From positions 1 to 32,386 of the forward strand of contig VERE01000032.1 of assembly GCA_018882835.1 (NCBI GenBank): a DNA stretch of 32,386 bases, read 5' to 3'. The notes beneath the pieces were generated by a model. That model was given only the letters and a program-made list of their open reading frames with translations. It made no database searches and was not told where the DNA came from. Shown in pieces: positions 15,608 through 32,269 of this stretch; the first letter of the stretch is position 1; each line of letters starts with the position of its first letter. The stretch is from Limnohabitans sp. GTDB lineage: Bacteria; Pseudomonadota; Gammaproteobacteria; Burkholderiales; Burkholderiaceae_C. Position numbers and translations under genes: made by a program.

Positions 15608-16672
15608 TCACAGCGGTTGGCTGACGGTCTTGCGCCCACGGCGCTCGTTCTCCAGCCGCTCGAACAAACCCAACACCCATTCGATGCGCTGGGGCATGGC
15701 CCGATTGGGGAAGTTCAGGGTGCGCATGCGCTCATCGGCATTCAACACCTCCGGCGCAATCAAAAATTCAATGGCTTTCAAGGGCTGAACCGGGTTGCGC
15801 TGCGCGTAAATCCAGCCCGACTGGGTCCATGCCGTCGCCAGCAACACCAGCTTGCGGCGTGTGCTCACCACGGTTCGGTGCGACACAGAATCCAGGCCAT
15901 CGCGCCGCAACTGATGGCCAATTTCGGCGTAAATCAGGCTCGCTGCCAGAATCGCCGCACGACAGTCGGCAGGCAGTTCGGCAATGCCCGCCTGCGCTTG
16001 TCTGTACAACTGATCGGCCTCATGCAAGACACGCTCGATGACAGTCTTCAGGTTGGAACTCAGCTTGGGGTTTTGCAGCCATTCGTCAGGCTGGACGCCC
16101 GCCTCCACCAGCCATTGCAGGGGCAGGTAAATGCGGCCATTGCGGGCGTCTTCGCCCACGTCGCGGGCGATGTTGGTCAGCTGCATGGCCACGCCCAGCT
16201 CGCATGCACGGGCCAAGGTCAAGGGCGCCTGGGGCCCCATGATCCAGCACATCATGCCGCCCACGGTGGCAGCCACGCGGGCTGCATAGCCTTGCAAGTC
16301 TTCCATGGTCTGGTAGCGGCGCCCCTGCGCATCCCACTCGAAACCTTCCAGCAAGGCATCTAAAAACAGGCGTGGCAATTGGTGGTGCTGCACCACCAAG
16401 GCCAGGGCATGGTCCTCGACCGCATCGGTGGGCGTGCCGGCATAAATCAAATCGAGGCGTTGTTTCAACAGAGACAAATTGGCCTGGGCGTCACCGCCCT
16501 GATCGACCAAATCGTCCGCCACACGACAAAAGGCATACAGCGCGATGGCCGCTGCGCGCACGCGCATGGGCAGCAACCGGCTGGCAGCAAAAAATGTTTT
16601 GGAGCCACCTTGCATCATGGCCACGCAGGCCTGCAAATCCTGAGAATCGTACTCAGGCGAAAGATGAGGCAT
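15608..16672 (-). CDS. crtB: CrtB, phytoene synthase
   Basis: CrtB condenses two geranylgeranyl diphosphates to phytoene. The 354-residue protein contains both aspartate-rich substrate/Mg sites: DDLVD at residues 53-57 (within YAFCRVADDLVD) and NIARDVGED at about 167-175. The FFAASRLLP segment is also diagnostic. I chose ATG 16672 rather than TTG 16690, since the MPHLSPEY start needs no extension; it overlaps the end of crtI by 20 bases. It is the last gene of the long minus-strand array and no terminator is visible after its stop, which faces the stop of the plus-strand microprotein. Confidence 0.95.
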   Translation of the reverse strand: MPHLSPEYDSQDLQACVAMMQGGSKTFFAASRLLPMRVRAAAIALYAFCRVADDLVDQGGDAQANLSLLKQRLDLIYAGTPTDAVEDHALALVVQHHQLPRLFLDALLEGFEWDAQGRRYQTMEDLQGYAARVAATVGGMMCWIMGPQAPLTLARACELGVAMQLTNIARDVGEDARNGRIYLPLQWLVEAGVQPDEWLQNPKLSSNLKTVIERVLHEADQLYRQAQAGIAELPADCRAAILAASLIYAEIGHQLRRDGLDSVSHRTVVSTRRKLVLLATAWTQSGWIYAQRNPVQPLKAIEFLIAPEVLNADERMRTLNFPNRAMPQRIEWVLGLFERLENERRGRKTVSQPL

Positions 16673-18191
16673 GGGGTACCACCGTTTCAAGCGCTTTCGC
16701 GGACATCAGCACACCGGGCACACCTGCACCAGGGTGCGTGCTTGCGCCGACCATGTACAAACCCTGGACGTCTTCACTTCGGTTGTGGGGACGAAACCAG
16801 GCACTTTGAAGCAACAAAGGCTCCAAGCCGAAACCCGCTCCTTTGTAGGACCAAAGACGGTCCTGAAAATCCTTGGGAGTGGTCACTTTGGAGGTGACCA
16901 CGGCACCAGACAGGCCGGGCAACACAGAGGCCTCCAGCACACGTGCGATGGCCTGGCGATAACGCTCGGCCAACGCAGGCCAGTCGGTGCCACTGTCCAG
17001 GTGCGGCACTGGTGCCAAGGCGTAAAAGGTGTCGCAGCCTGCGGGTGCCAAGGACGGATCGGTGGCGGTCGGGCGATGCAAGTAAAGGCTGAAGTCTTCC
17101 GCCAGTTTGTGTCGCTTGAAAATATCGGTCAGCAACTCTTTGTATCGCGGCCCCAAGACCATCATGTGGTGCGGCACATCGGGATAGGTTTTGGACGTTC
17201 CAAAATACCAAACAAACAAGCCCATGGAGTAGCGACCGTTGTCAATGCGGCGGTTGGTCCAATGGGTGCGGTGTTCGGCATCCACCAAGTAGCGGTAAGT
17301 CCAAGCCGAATCGGCATTGCTCACCACGATGTCCGCAGGCACAAACTCTCCACTCGCCAACTCCAGACCTTTGGCCTGGTTTTGAATCACTCGGATTTTT
17401 TGGACGGCTGCGTTGTAGCGAATATTCACGCCGCGCTGCCGCAGCAAGTTCACCAGGCCCTGAACAATGGCGCCCGTTCCACCCATGGCCGAATGCACGC
17501 CCCAGTTGCGCTCCAGGGAATGGATGAGTGCGTAAGCGGCTGTCACTGAAAAAGGGTTGCCGCCAATCAACAGCGGGTGAAAACTCATCACCACCCGCAG
17601 CTTGGGGTGCTTGATGTGCTGGGCCACCAAATCGTGAATGGTGCGCCAGGCACCCATGCGCGCAAAAGAGGGCAAGGCGGCGATCAGGTCCTTGATGCTG
17701 TCAAAGGCAATCGAGCCCATCTCTTCAAAGCCCAGCTTGCGGCACAGCTCGGCTTTGTCCATCAAGCGCTTGTAGCCTTCGATGTCCTCGACATCGAACT
17801 TGGCGATCTGATCGCACATGGCAGCTTCATCGCCGCTGTAATCGAAGAAGCTGCCGTCGTCAAAGCGGATACGGTAAAACGGCGCCATCTCGCGCAAATC
17901 CACATCGTCGCTGAAGCGGCGGCCACACAAAGTCCACAATTCCTCGAGCAAAAACGGCGCAGTGATGATGGTCGGTCCGGCATCGAAGGTGAAGCCGTCC
18001 TGGCGATGCACATAGGCGCGGCCGCCAGGGCCGTCCAGCTTTTCAAAGACTTCGACGTCGTAGCCCTTGCAGCTGAGCCGGATGGCCGCCGCCAAGCCCC
18101 CAAAACCACTGCCAATGACCACCGCTTTGGGACGTGCATCGCTGGCAGGCGCGAAGTGGCTGCGGTCATCGGTGGTGCGAAAAGCGTTCAT
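16653..18191 (-). CDS. crtI: CrtI, phytoene desaturase
   Basis: CrtI desaturates phytoene to neurosporene and/or lycopene. The 512-residue flavoprotein has the FAD motif VVIGSGFGGLAAAIRLSCKG near residues 24-43, then FEKLDGPGGRAY and FDAGPTIIT, and the C-terminal GASTHPGAGVPGVLMSAKAL motif of bacterial CrtI. ATG 18191 was chosen because it overlaps the puhE stop (ATGA) and upstream codons lack family sequence. Product number (three or four desaturation steps) cannot be read from sequence. Its 3' end overlaps crtB. Because puhE abuts it, no space exists for a dedicated intergenic promoter. Confidence 0.95.
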   Translation of the reverse strand: MNAFRTTDDRSHFAPASDARPKAVVIGSGFGGLAAAIRLSCKGYDVEVFEKLDGPGGRAYVHRQDGFTFDAGPTIITAPFLLEELWTLCGRRFSDDVDLREMAPFYRIRFDDGSFFDYSGDEAAMCDQIAKFDVEDIEGYKRLMDKAELCRKLGFEEMGSIAFDSIKDLIAALPSFARMGAWRTIHDLVAQHIKHPKLRVVMSFHPLLIGGNPFSVTAAYALIHSLERNWGVHSAMGGTGAIVQGLVNLLRQRGVNIRYNAAVQKIRVIQNQAKGLELASGEFVPADIVVSNADSAWTYRYLVDAEHRTHWTNRRIDNGRYSMGLFVWYFGTSKTYPDVPHHMMVLGPRYKELLTDIFKRHKLAEDFSLYLHRPTATDPSLAPAGCDTFYALAPVPHLDSGTDWPALAERYRQAIARVLEASVLPGLSGAVVTSKVTTPKDFQDRLWSYKGAGFGLEPLLLQSAWFRPHNRSEDVQGLYMVGASTHPGAGVPGVLMSAKALETVVPHASSFA

Positions 18192-19006
18192 GCGCGGTCC
18201 GGGTGAGTAGGCAACACAGGCGCGCTGACAGCGACATTGGCTGGACGTTGCCCCATCGCCCAGCCCCACAAACGTTGCAAGGGCAAGGCAAACACCATCA
18301 ACACATGCTCAATGATGGCCAGGCCGAGAAGGGTTGCTAACAAAATCCATCCGGTGCTTACCTCGACCGCCCCACGTTGGGCCTGCAACACCAGCCAAAG
18401 CCAGGTGCCACCAGACAAGCTGATGGTCAGGTAGAAGCAACCGGTGATGGTGGAACGCCTGAAATAGCTGCCGATGTACTGCAAATGCTGCGGCAGGTAT
18501 TGCTCGCCCACTTGCGGCACACCAAAAAAGAGGTTCAGCTTGGCGCTCAGACGCATGCACCACAGCAAGGCAAAGGTGCACATGGCCACATGGTTGGGCA
18601 AGCTTTGTTGCATGGCAAACAAGATGCCAAAATTCCCCAGCAAGGCCAGTTCGTGGTAAATCAAGGCCTGCACCGCAAGGACAAACCGTCGCAGCCCCAT
18701 GGCGCTGGGGTCTTGCGCAATTTTTCGCGGTCCGGTGATCCATCCCGACAGGAAGGCCATCTCATGCCAGCTCCACATGGCGATCACCGACACAAAGCCC
18801 ACGTAGTCCGCCGTGACCGACTGTTCTCGCATGCTCCACCCCGCCCCGAGCAGGCTCAGCACCAGCAACACCGTCAACAAAGACATGCTGCGGCGGAACA
18901 TGTTGGCAGGCAGCCTGACCAGCCACAAAATCGCGCCCGTGCCCAACCACCAACTCAAGAGGGCCATTACCGCTGCGAACAAAGTGGAGGACAGGAGATC
19001 AGTCAT
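18188..19006 (-). CDS. puhE: PuhE, photosynthetic complex assembly protein (DUF3623)
   Basis: The 272-residue, seven- or eight-span hydrophobic protein resembles PuhE/DUF3623 proteins found only in photosynthesis gene clusters. Distinctive segments are the MWSWHEMAFLSGWITGPRK loop, IYHELALLGNFGILFAM, and MRLSAKLNLFFGVP. In Rhodobacter PuhE influences bacteriochlorophyll content and assembly; the biochemical role is not established. It starts 18 bases after the acsF stop, and its own stop overlaps the crtI ATG. The Shine-Dalgarno sequence is weak. Confidence 0.9.
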   Translation of the reverse strand: MTDLLSSTLFAAVMALLSWWLGTGAILWLVRLPANMFRRSMSLLTVLLVLSLLGAGWSMREQSVTADYVGFVSVIAMWSWHEMAFLSGWITGPRKIAQDPSAMGLRRFVLAVQALIYHELALLGNFGILFAMQQSLPNHVAMCTFALLWCMRLSAKLNLFFGVPQVGEQYLPQHLQYIGSYFRRSTITGCFYLTISLSGGTWLWLVLQAQRGAVEVSTGWILLATLLGLAIIEHVLMVFALPLQRLWGWAMGQRPANVAVSAPVLPTHPDRA

Positions 19007-19024
19007 AGCGTGAGCAAGGGTTCA

Positions 19025-20134
19025 TCACCAGGTGGGCTGCACCCGCATCTCTGCAGGCAAAGGGTTGCGCTTCACTGGCACAAAATACAGGCGCGCAAAA
19101 GTCGCCACGGCTTGGGTGACACACCAGCCATGCTGGAGGGCGCCCATCAAGCCGCCCCGCTTCTTGGCTTTGGCGTCGGCCACGGCGATCTCGACCAGTC
19201 GCGTCATGCACTTGCGAAATACCGGGTGGTCAATGTCGACTTCCACCGGGAACACCTGGCGCGCGATTTGCGAGGTGATGCGAAACACTTCGTAGTCATA
19301 GTCTGTTGAATGCAAACCCATGGCCTCGTGCATCAAGGGACGGGTGTGGTCGCGGACATACATGGTGGCGTAGACGGCCAGAATGAAAAAACGAATCCAC
19401 AGCAGGTTGTGGCCGCGCAGCAAATGCGGGTTGGCGCGCATCATCAAGGCAAACGATTCGCCATGGCGGAACTCGTCATTGCACCAGCGCTCAAACCAGC
19501 GGAAGATGGGATGAAAGCGTTTGTCGGGATGGCGCTCGAGTTGCCGGAAAATCGTGATGTAGCGCGCATAGCCAATCTTTTCCGACAGATAAGTGGCGTA
19601 GTAGATGTACTTCGGCTTGAAGAAGGTGTAGTGCTTGGTCTTCTTCAGGCTGCCCAAATCAATGCCCAGGTTGAAGTCTTTCAAGGACTGGTTGATGAAT
19701 CCCGCATGCCGCGACTCGTCGCGCGCCATATAGGTCATCAGCTGCTTGATATCGGGGTTGGAAATATTTTTTCGGATCTCGTTGTAAAGAATGCAGCCCG
19801 AAAACTCCGAGGTCAAGGAGCTGATCAGAAAGTCCAAAAATTCCTGGCGCAGCTCTGGGGAAAGCTGCGGCATCAGCTGGCGCACCTCGTCGGCAAACGT
19901 GCTGTCGCGCTGAAAGTGGTCATGGTTGTTGTCGCCTTCGTATTCTTTCATCATCGCGTCCCATTGAGCGCGCACAGGCGACATGTCCAAGCGGTCCAAC
20001 GCGGCGAAATCCGTGGTGTAAAAGCGCGGCGTGAGCACCGTGCTTTTGACCGCTTTGGCATTCGCCTCCTCGGCACTCTCGACCGATCCAATCAAAAGTT
20101 CGACATGGTCAAAGTCAAGGGAATTGGGGCTCAT
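19025..20134 (-). CDS. acsF: AcsF, aerobic Mg-protoporphyrin IX monomethyl ester cyclase
   Basis: AcsF is the O2-dependent diiron cyclase that forms the isocyclic ring E. The 369-residue protein shows two EXXH diiron motifs: Glu140-His143 in [10 protein letters not shown] and Glu221-His224 in [10 protein letters not shown]. Further acidic ligands are likely in [17 protein letters not shown]. The start ATG overlaps the puhC stop (ATGA at 20131-20134), with GGAG seven bases upstream. The oxygen-sensitive alternative BchE is not in this window, and the placement between puhC and puhE is typical of aerobic phototrophic proteobacteria. Confidence 0.96.
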   Translation of the reverse strand: MSPNSLDFDHVELLIGSVESAEEANAKAVKSTVLTPRFYTTDFAALDRLDMSPVRAQWDAMMKEYEGDNNHDHFQRDSTFADEVRQLMPQLSPELRQEFLDFLISSLTSEFSGCILYNEIRKNISNPDIKQLMTYMARDESRHAGFINQSLKDFNLGIDLGSLKKTKHYTFFKPKYIYYATYLSEKIGYARYITIFRQLERHPDKRFHPIFRWFERWCNDEFRHGESFALMMRANPHLLRGHNLLWIRFFILAVYATMYVRDHTRPLMHEAMGLHSTDYDYEVFRITSQIARQVFPVEVDIDHPVFRKCMTRLVEIAVADAKAKKRGGLMGALQHGWCVTQAVATFARLYFVPVKRNPLPAEMRVQPTW

Positions 20135-20607
20135 GGCTTTACTCCTTGTGAGCGAGCTGAAATTTGAAAGGCGTCACCGCGCAGGGGCATGAACAATGCC
20201 AGGTTGCTCGGTCCAAAAGAATCCAGGGGAATGCGACTGCCCGTGGCGGGGTCGCGCAAAGACAGCCGGCCATCCACATGGCCTTGCAAAATGAAGGGTT
20301 CTTCGGGCCCGAGGTCACGGCGCTTGCGTTCTCGAATCAATGCGCGCAGGCTGCCGCGCAAAAAACCTTGCTCGCCCTCGAAGCGCGCGACTTCTTCGCC
20401 GCTGCGGGCATCGCGCACTTGTACAGCGCCAGAGGCATGGTCTTCAAAATACAAAGCCCGCGTCCATTGCACCGCCGCATCCTGGCCCACGCTGGTCCAA
20501 CCCGTCCAGCGGGCCAGCCCCACCACCACCAGCACCGTCATGGCCAGTGCGCCCAGTAGCCACAGCGGCCAGGGGGAGCGGGGGTCGTAGGGCGCGTGCG
20601 AGCTCAT
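20131..20607 (-). CDS. puhC: PuhC, photosynthetic complex assembly protein
   Basis: The 158-residue protein has one N-terminal membrane span ([17 protein letters not shown]) followed by a periplasmic domain with the segments [29 protein letters not shown] and RERKRRDLG that characterise PuhC. In Rhodobacter it promotes reaction-centre/LH1 organisation. I chose ATG 20607 because it overlaps the puhB stop (ATGA). The open frame continues upstream, but those residues are out-of-frame puhB sequence. Its stop overlaps the acsF start. Confidence 0.92.
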   Translation of the reverse strand: MSSHAPYDPRSPWPLWLLGALAMTVLVVVGLARWTGWTSVGQDAAVQWTRALYFEDHASGAVQVRDARSGEEVARFEGEQGFLRGSLRALIRERKRRDLGPEEPFILQGHVDGRLSLRDPATGSRIPLDSFGPSNLALFMPLRGDAFQISARSQGVKP

Positions 20608-21269
20608 GACATTTGCATCGTGGTAGCGCCCTGCAAGGCAACTGCTTGGGGCGCGGGTACGCTGTCTCCCAAGGTGACCGTCACTTGCGGGTTTTCTTTT
20701 TGCCAGGCGGCCAAAAACAGCGCTGAGACTTGTTGCACATCGTCGATGCAGCGCAAGCAAGGCTCGGGTTTGCGGAAGGTCCAGGCGCGCACATGCGGCC
20801 ACAAATGCAGCCAGCCCAACTGGTCTTTGCCCATAAGGCCCAGCGCAATGTCGCCGGCGCCGCCTTTCATGCCACGCACCGAGGCCGCGCAAATTTTCTT
20901 CAAGGGAATGTTCAATGTGATGGTCAAGACCATGCCAATGCGCATCACCACGCGGCGACTGGTAAGGGTGTAGCGTGTGTTGCGCGCGGCATACCAGGCC
21001 ACGCCGCGCAAGCACAGCAGACACAAACCCGCCATGACCGCGCTGAGGGTCACAGAGCGCGCGATGTTGGCCTCGGGGTCTCCGGCCAGGTAAAGCGCTT
21101 GCAACAGCAGCATGAACGCAAAATAAAACACCAACTTGCGCAGGTGAAAGACATGGATGGCGAGCAAGGAGGCCTGGGGCACGCCTTGCCAGATCAATGT
21201 CTCACCCTGAGGCAGCGCTTCGGGCAGTCCCGGCGCCGCTTCAAATTCGTGTTCGTGGTGCGGATTCAA
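20604..21269 (-). CDS. puhB: PuhB, reaction-centre assembly protein
   Basis: The 221-residue protein has an N-terminal acidic stretch, GLPEALPQGETLIWQG, about three membrane spans (for example KLVFYFAFMLLLQALYLAG) and a bacterial pleckstrin-homology-like part (NTRYTLTSRRVVMRIGMVLTITLN broken across a helix). In Rhodobacter PuhB acts as a dimeric assembly factor for the reaction centre. Start and stop overlap puhA and puhC respectively by four bases, so the puhABC genes are translationally coupled. Confidence 0.93.
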   Translation of the reverse strand: MNPHHEHEFEAAPGLPEALPQGETLIWQGVPQASLLAIHVFHLRKLVFYFAFMLLLQALYLAGDPEANIARSVTLSAVMAGLCLLCLRGVAWYAARNTRYTLTSRRVVMRIGMVLTITLNIPLKKICAASVRGMKGGAGDIALGLMGKDQLGWLHLWPHVRAWTFRKPEPCLRCIDDVQQVSALFLAAWQKENPQVTVTLGDSVPAPQAVALQGATTMQMS

Positions 21270-22024
21270 AATATCGGCTCCTGGCGATGCGGCGTGGCGT
21301 ACAGCGTGCCAGCGCCGTAATAGGCAGAGACTTTTTCTTCTTCCAGCAGAGTGATCTGGTCTGGATTGCGCAAGGCTGGCACGTTGGCGAATTGGGTGGA
21401 CAAAATCGCGGTCAGCTCCACCTCGGTGCGGCGAATGCGCGCAAAGGGAGTTGGCGCCAGCACGCGTTGACCATTGGGCAATTCAATTTCAAGGTACCGG
21501 AACATCATCTCTGCGCGGTCGATCCACATGTCTTTGACATGACCGGCCACTTCGCCGTCGCCCGCGATGACCGGCAGGCCAATCGGGTTGACATCGCGCG
21601 CAGCCACTTTGTGGTCGGTCGCGACACGCAAGGGGACAATCTTGACTTCGCCGTGGTGGGTCATGTCCGGCACATCGGCGCGCTGCGCCCAAGCGCCGGG
21701 GCCGACACCTGCCAGCAGCGGGTCGCCGACGGGTTCCAGCGGTGCACCATTCCATCCATGGCTGGGCTGTGCATGGTAGGTGCCGTCCGGGCGGTGGAAG
21801 TCCGGCGCCAGGATACTGTGGCCATCGGCCATTTTGAAGGTTTTGGGTTCCGGCACTGGCCAGCCCTGAACCTTGGGACCGTTCTCACGGCCCGAATCCA
21901 TGGGATAGCCCTCGCGGTGGTTCTCACGCACGAGGTAATAAATCAGTCCGGCAAAAAAGATCCAGAACAGGTACAAGACGATCTGTGCGACGTCAATGTA
22001 CTGAGTGATGGCACCAGTTTCCAT
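21266..22024 (-). CDS. puhA: PuhA, reaction centre H subunit
   Basis: PuhA caps the cytoplasmic face of the L and M subunits and takes part in proton delivery to QB. The 252-residue protein begins METGAITQYIDVAQIVLYLF, with a single membrane span and the family signature GLIYYLVRENHREGYP, followed by a PRC-barrel domain (segment DMWIDRAEMMFRYLEIEL). ATG 22024 was chosen over an upstream start because AGGAGG stands seven bases before it and the N-terminus then fits the family. It follows lhaA with a 33-base gap. Confidence 0.97.
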   Translation of the reverse strand: METGAITQYIDVAQIVLYLFWIFFAGLIYYLVRENHREGYPMDSGRENGPKVQGWPVPEPKTFKMADGHSILAPDFHRPDGTYHAQPSHGWNGAPLEPVGDPLLAGVGPGAWAQRADVPDMTHHGEVKIVPLRVATDHKVAARDVNPIGLPVIAGDGEVAGHVKDMWIDRAEMMFRYLEIELPNGQRVLAPTPFARIRRTEVELTAILSTQFANVPALRNPDQITLLEEEKVSAYYGAGTLYATPHRQEPIF

Positions 22025-22057
22025 AATAGGCCTCCTGCGGCTTGAAGGGGTCAACTC

Positions 22058-23479
22058 TCAACCTGGCAACTCAGCCAGACCCATTGGCTGCGTTGCGGAA
22101 CTTTTGCTCTGACGGCGTCGAACCAAAGGTCCGAGTGCAATCAGAACCACAAACAAGAAATAAATTTCCAGATGGAAGACAAAGCTGTAACCGGTGGCCG
22201 GCGAATTCAAAGGCTCTCCCAACCAGCCAGTGCTGGCCAGCGAGGTGATGGCGTCTCGCAAAACGCCCCCCAAGGCCATGGACACACCGGCCGCCGTGGC
22301 CTGCACCGCGCCCCAGGCGCCCAGCACCATGCCCGTCATTTCTTTGTCGGGCATTTCCATCGCCGTGATCAGCATGCCCACGGAGAACAAGCCTCCGGCA
22401 AAGCCAATCAGCGCGCTGCCAAAACGGAACAACAAGCTGGAGTCGAGCGGTGCCGAAAAAATCACGCAGGCAAAGGCAGGCAAGCCCAGCAAGGCGCCAA
22501 TGGCTGCCAAACGGCAGGCATCCAAGCCCTTGGAGAGCATGCGCGCCGACAACAAAAAGGCCAACAGCGAGCCGCCTGCACTCAAGGCCGTGAGCGAGCT
22601 TGTCAAGCCCACATCGAGCCTGAGAATTTCGCCACCAAAGGGCTCGAGCAGCACGTCTTGCATGCTGAAAGCAGAAGTGCCCAGGCCCACGGTCCACAAA
22701 AAACGGCGCATCCTGGGAATGGCCATCAGTCGGCTCCAATTCTTGGCAAACCCATCGCTCTCACGGCGACCGCGCCGCGCGCCGCGCGCCTCTTGCTTCC
22801 AGAAGGAGAACAAGCACAGGACGACCACTACCACGGCCGAGGTCTGCACCACTTGAATCATTCGCAAGGGCGTGAAATCGTGCAACAACCACCCCAGGCA
22901 AGCACTGCCCACCACCATGCCCATGAGTTGCATGGCGTACAGCAAGGCCACCACGCGCGGCCTTTTGTCTTCTTGGGCGATGTCGGAAGCCAGCGCCAAA
23001 CCCGAGGTTTGCGTCATCTGAATGCCGGCACCCACCAACAAGAAGGCCAGTGCGGCGCCAATGCGACCGGTCCAAAGGTAACCTTCACGTGGTTCGGCCA
23101 GCGCCAGCAATGCAAACGGCATGATGGCCAGGCCACCAAACATCAACAAGGTGCCCACCCACAAGTAAGGCAAGCGGCGCAGGCCCAAGGCCGAAGGATG
23201 GGTGTCACTGCGATAGCCAATCAAGGCGCGCAGGGGTGCAAACACCAAAGGCAAGGCCACTGACAGGGCCACCCACCAGGCGGGCACGCCCAACTCCACA
23301 ATCATGACGCGGTTCAAGGTGCCCACCAGCAAGGCCAGCGTGATGCCAATGGCCGCCTGAAACAGCGACAAGCGCAGCAGACGCCCCAAAGGCAAGTCGT
23401 GCGACACGGCGTCGGCAAACGGCATGTACCGACTGGCCAGAGCCAGCAGCCAGGGGGGTGGACGGAACATCAGGCGCAT
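22058..23479 (-). CDS. lhaA: LhaA, LH1 assembly protein (bacteriochlorophyll-delivery MFS family)
   Basis: The 473-residue protein is a 12-span member of the LhaA/PucC family. It shares RLLRLSLFQAAIGITLALLV, GTLNRVMIVELGVP, FAPLRALIGYRSD and DVLLEPFGGEIL with the copy at 14075-15472. Position immediately before puhA, in the order bchM-lhaA-puhA, identifies it as LhaA, which assists LH1 assembly. ATG 23479 has GGAGG five bases upstream and overlaps bchM by 10 bases; a second ATG at 23470 overlaps the bchM stop as TGATG but is too far from that Shine-Dalgarno. Confidence 0.94.
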   Translation of the reverse strand: MRLMFRPPPWLLALASRYMPFADAVSHDLPLGRLLRLSLFQAAIGITLALLVGTLNRVMIVELGVPAWWVALSVALPLVFAPLRALIGYRSDTHPSALGLRRLPYLWVGTLLMFGGLAIMPFALLALAEPREGYLWTGRIGAALAFLLVGAGIQMTQTSGLALASDIAQEDKRPRVVALLYAMQLMGMVVGSACLGWLLHDFTPLRMIQVVQTSAVVVVVLCLFSFWKQEARGARRGRRESDGFAKNWSRLMAIPRMRRFLWTVGLGTSAFSMQDVLLEPFGGEILRLDVGLTSSLTALSAGGSLLAFLLSARMLSKGLDACRLAAIGALLGLPAFACVIFSAPLDSSLLFRFGSALIGFAGGLFSVGMLITAMEMPDKEMTGMVLGAWGAVQATAAGVSMALGGVLRDAITSLASTGWLGEPLNSPATGYSFVFHLEIYFLFVVLIALGPLVRRRQSKSSATQPMGLAELPG

Positions 23480-24185
23480 TCGCGCCTCCACTGCCAAGCC
23501 TGCGAGGTGTAAAACCCGCTGGCAACACGCACCGTTTCGCCCTCTTCCCAGCCCGAGATACCCAATTTGTGCGTCAAGGCCGACTTCAAATCTTCTTGGC
23601 GCATGGGGGCCAGCGAGGGCGACCGGTCGCTGCGCGGAAACCAGCGGCCCACGCGGTGCATGGCGGCCAGCAAAGCGGAATGCGGCGCGAAGGTGAAAGC
23701 CATCGATTGTTCGCAGCGCAGCGACAAGGTTTCCAAAGCCTGCACCAAGTCTGGCAAGTCGTAATGAATCAGCGAGTCCATGGCGACCATGTGGTCGAAG
23801 CGTCCCAACTTGGCATCGAGCATGTCACCGCTGAGAAAGTCGATACGGCCACTGACCTGGTCCTGAAAATTGGCTTGCCAGCGCTCTTGCGCCAACTTCA
23901 CCAGGGTGGGCGACAAATCAATTGCCACCACATGGGCACCCCGGCGCGCTGCTTCTGCGGCCAAAGCCCCGGTGCCACAACCTGCGTCCAGCAAGCGCTG
24001 GCCGGTCATGTCCTCAGGCAGCCATGACAACAGTGTGTTGCGCATGCGGTCGCGGCCAGCGCGCACGGTGGCGCGAATGCGGCCCACCGGCGCATCCGAG
24101 GTCAAACGTTCCCAGGCTTGCGCGGCCGTGCGATCGAAATAGGTTTCGATCTCGCCGCGCCGTTCCAGGTAGCTTGTGTGCTGCA

Positions 24186-24186
<1 letters not shown>
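23470..24186 (-). CDS. bchM: BchM, Mg-protoporphyrin IX O-methyltransferase
   Basis: BchM methylates the C13 propionate of Mg-protoporphyrin IX using SAM, producing the substrate of AcsF. The 238-residue protein starts with the family segment RRGEIETYFDRTAAQAWERL and carries the SAM-binding motif LLDAGCGTGALAAEA near residues 65-79; DSLIHYDLPDL is also typical. The start overlaps the bchL stop (TGATG at 24184-24188). Its position after bchL and before lhaA is the standard purple-bacterial order. Confidence 0.96.
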
Positions 24187-28865
<4,679 letters not shown>

Positions 28866-28891
<26 letters not shown>

Positions 28892-30407
28892 CGTAAAGCG
28901 TCTCCACCGTGATGAGGGTCAGGCCACGTTCCTGGGCATAGCGCTCGGTATTGCGGCGCGCTTTGCCGCGAACGAAAAAGGGAATCTTTCCCAACTCCTT
29001 CTCGGCTTCGGGGGCCCAGCCTTCGGGCTGAGACTTGAGGACCACGTCGGGGACGGGCGAGGCATGCTTGACCGCTGTGCTGGCCGAGCCCAGATGCGAG
29101 GGGGCGGCTTCAGCATGGAATTCGAAGTCTTCGCGGAACATGCCCAAGAGGTGCTCTTCCAGGCCCATCATCAGAGGGTGCACCCAGGTGTCGAACAAGA
29201 CGTTCGCGCCCTCAAAACCCATTTGCGGTGCGTAGCGCGCTGGAAAATCTTGCACATGCACCGGCGCCGAAATGACCGCGCAAGGAATGCCATTTTTCTT
29301 GGCAATGTGGCGCTCCATCTGCGTGCCCAGGATCAGCTCGGGCTGCAACTCAACAATGCGACGTTCCACTTCAAGGTAATCGTCGGTGATCAGCGGCTCC
29401 ACGCCGTAGAGCTTGGCAGCATCGCGCACCTCGCGCGCAAATTCGCGGCTGTAGGTTCCCAGACCCACCACCTCAAAGCCCATCTCGCGGGCGGCGACAC
29501 GGGCAGCGGCGACGGCGTGGCTGGCATCGCCAAACACAAACACGCGCTTGCCCGTCAAATAGTTCGAGTCCACCGAGCGCGCATACCAAGCGGCATGGGC
29601 ATGCTCGGTCAACGACTCCGGAATCGGCAGGCCTGTGAGGCCAGCCACTTCACGCACAAACTCCAGCGTGGCGCCAGTGCCAATGGGCACGCAGCGCGTG
29701 AAGGGTTGTTGAAATTGACGCTCGAGCCAGCTCGCCGTGGTCTGGGCAATTTCTGGGTACAGCACCACATTGAAGTCGGCCTCGGGCAATCGGGCCAGGT
29801 CTTCCACCGTGGCCTGCCACGGTGCCACAACGCGCACCTCGACGCCCATGCGGGTGAGCAAACCCTGGATTTCACGCACATCGTCGCGGTGCCTGTAGCC
29901 CAAGGCCGTGGGTCCCAAAATATTGCAGCTGGGTTTGGCCGGCTGATCGCCCTCGGTCTGGCTGGGTGGCCGTGCCAGTTTGCGCACCAATTGGTACAGC
30001 GTTTCGGCAGCGCCCCAATTTTCTTTGCGCTGGTAAGCGGGCAACTCCAGCGCCACCACGGGCACCGGCAGCTGCAACGCCAAGGCCAAACCGCCGGGGT
30101 CGTCCTGAATCAATTCGGCGGTGCAGGATGCGCCCACCAACATGGCTTTGGGCTGAAAGCGCTCAAAGGCCTCGCGGGCTGCGTCTTTGAACAGCTGTGC
30201 CGTGTCACCCCCCAGGTCGCGGGCCTGAAAGGTGGTGTAGGTCACCGGTGGCCGGCGCGGCAAGCGCTCGATCATGGTGAACAACAAGTCGGCGTAGGTG
30301 TCACCCTGGGGGGCATGCAAGACATAGTGCACGTCTTTCAGCGCCGTGGCCACGCGCATCGCACCCACGTGGGGCGGGCCTTCGTATGTCCAGAGTGTCA
30401 ATTGCAT
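28866..30407 (-). CDS. bchB: BchB, protochlorophyllide reductase subunit B
   Basis: BchB is the NifK-like subunit of DPOR, 513 residues. Asp36 ([10 protein letters not shown]) is at the exact place of the unusual aspartate ligand of the NB 4Fe-4S cluster known from Rhodobacter. [13 protein letters not shown] and the C-terminal [20 protein letters not shown] segment with its helix-rich tail are characteristic. AGGAG stands eight bases before ATG 30407. It is separated from bchN by 10 bases. Confidence 0.97.
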
Positions 30408-30417
30408 GTCATGACTC

Positions 30418-32240
<1,823 letters not shown>

Positions 32241-32269
32241 TCAAACCCTTTTGCGTTATTCACCTGGCC

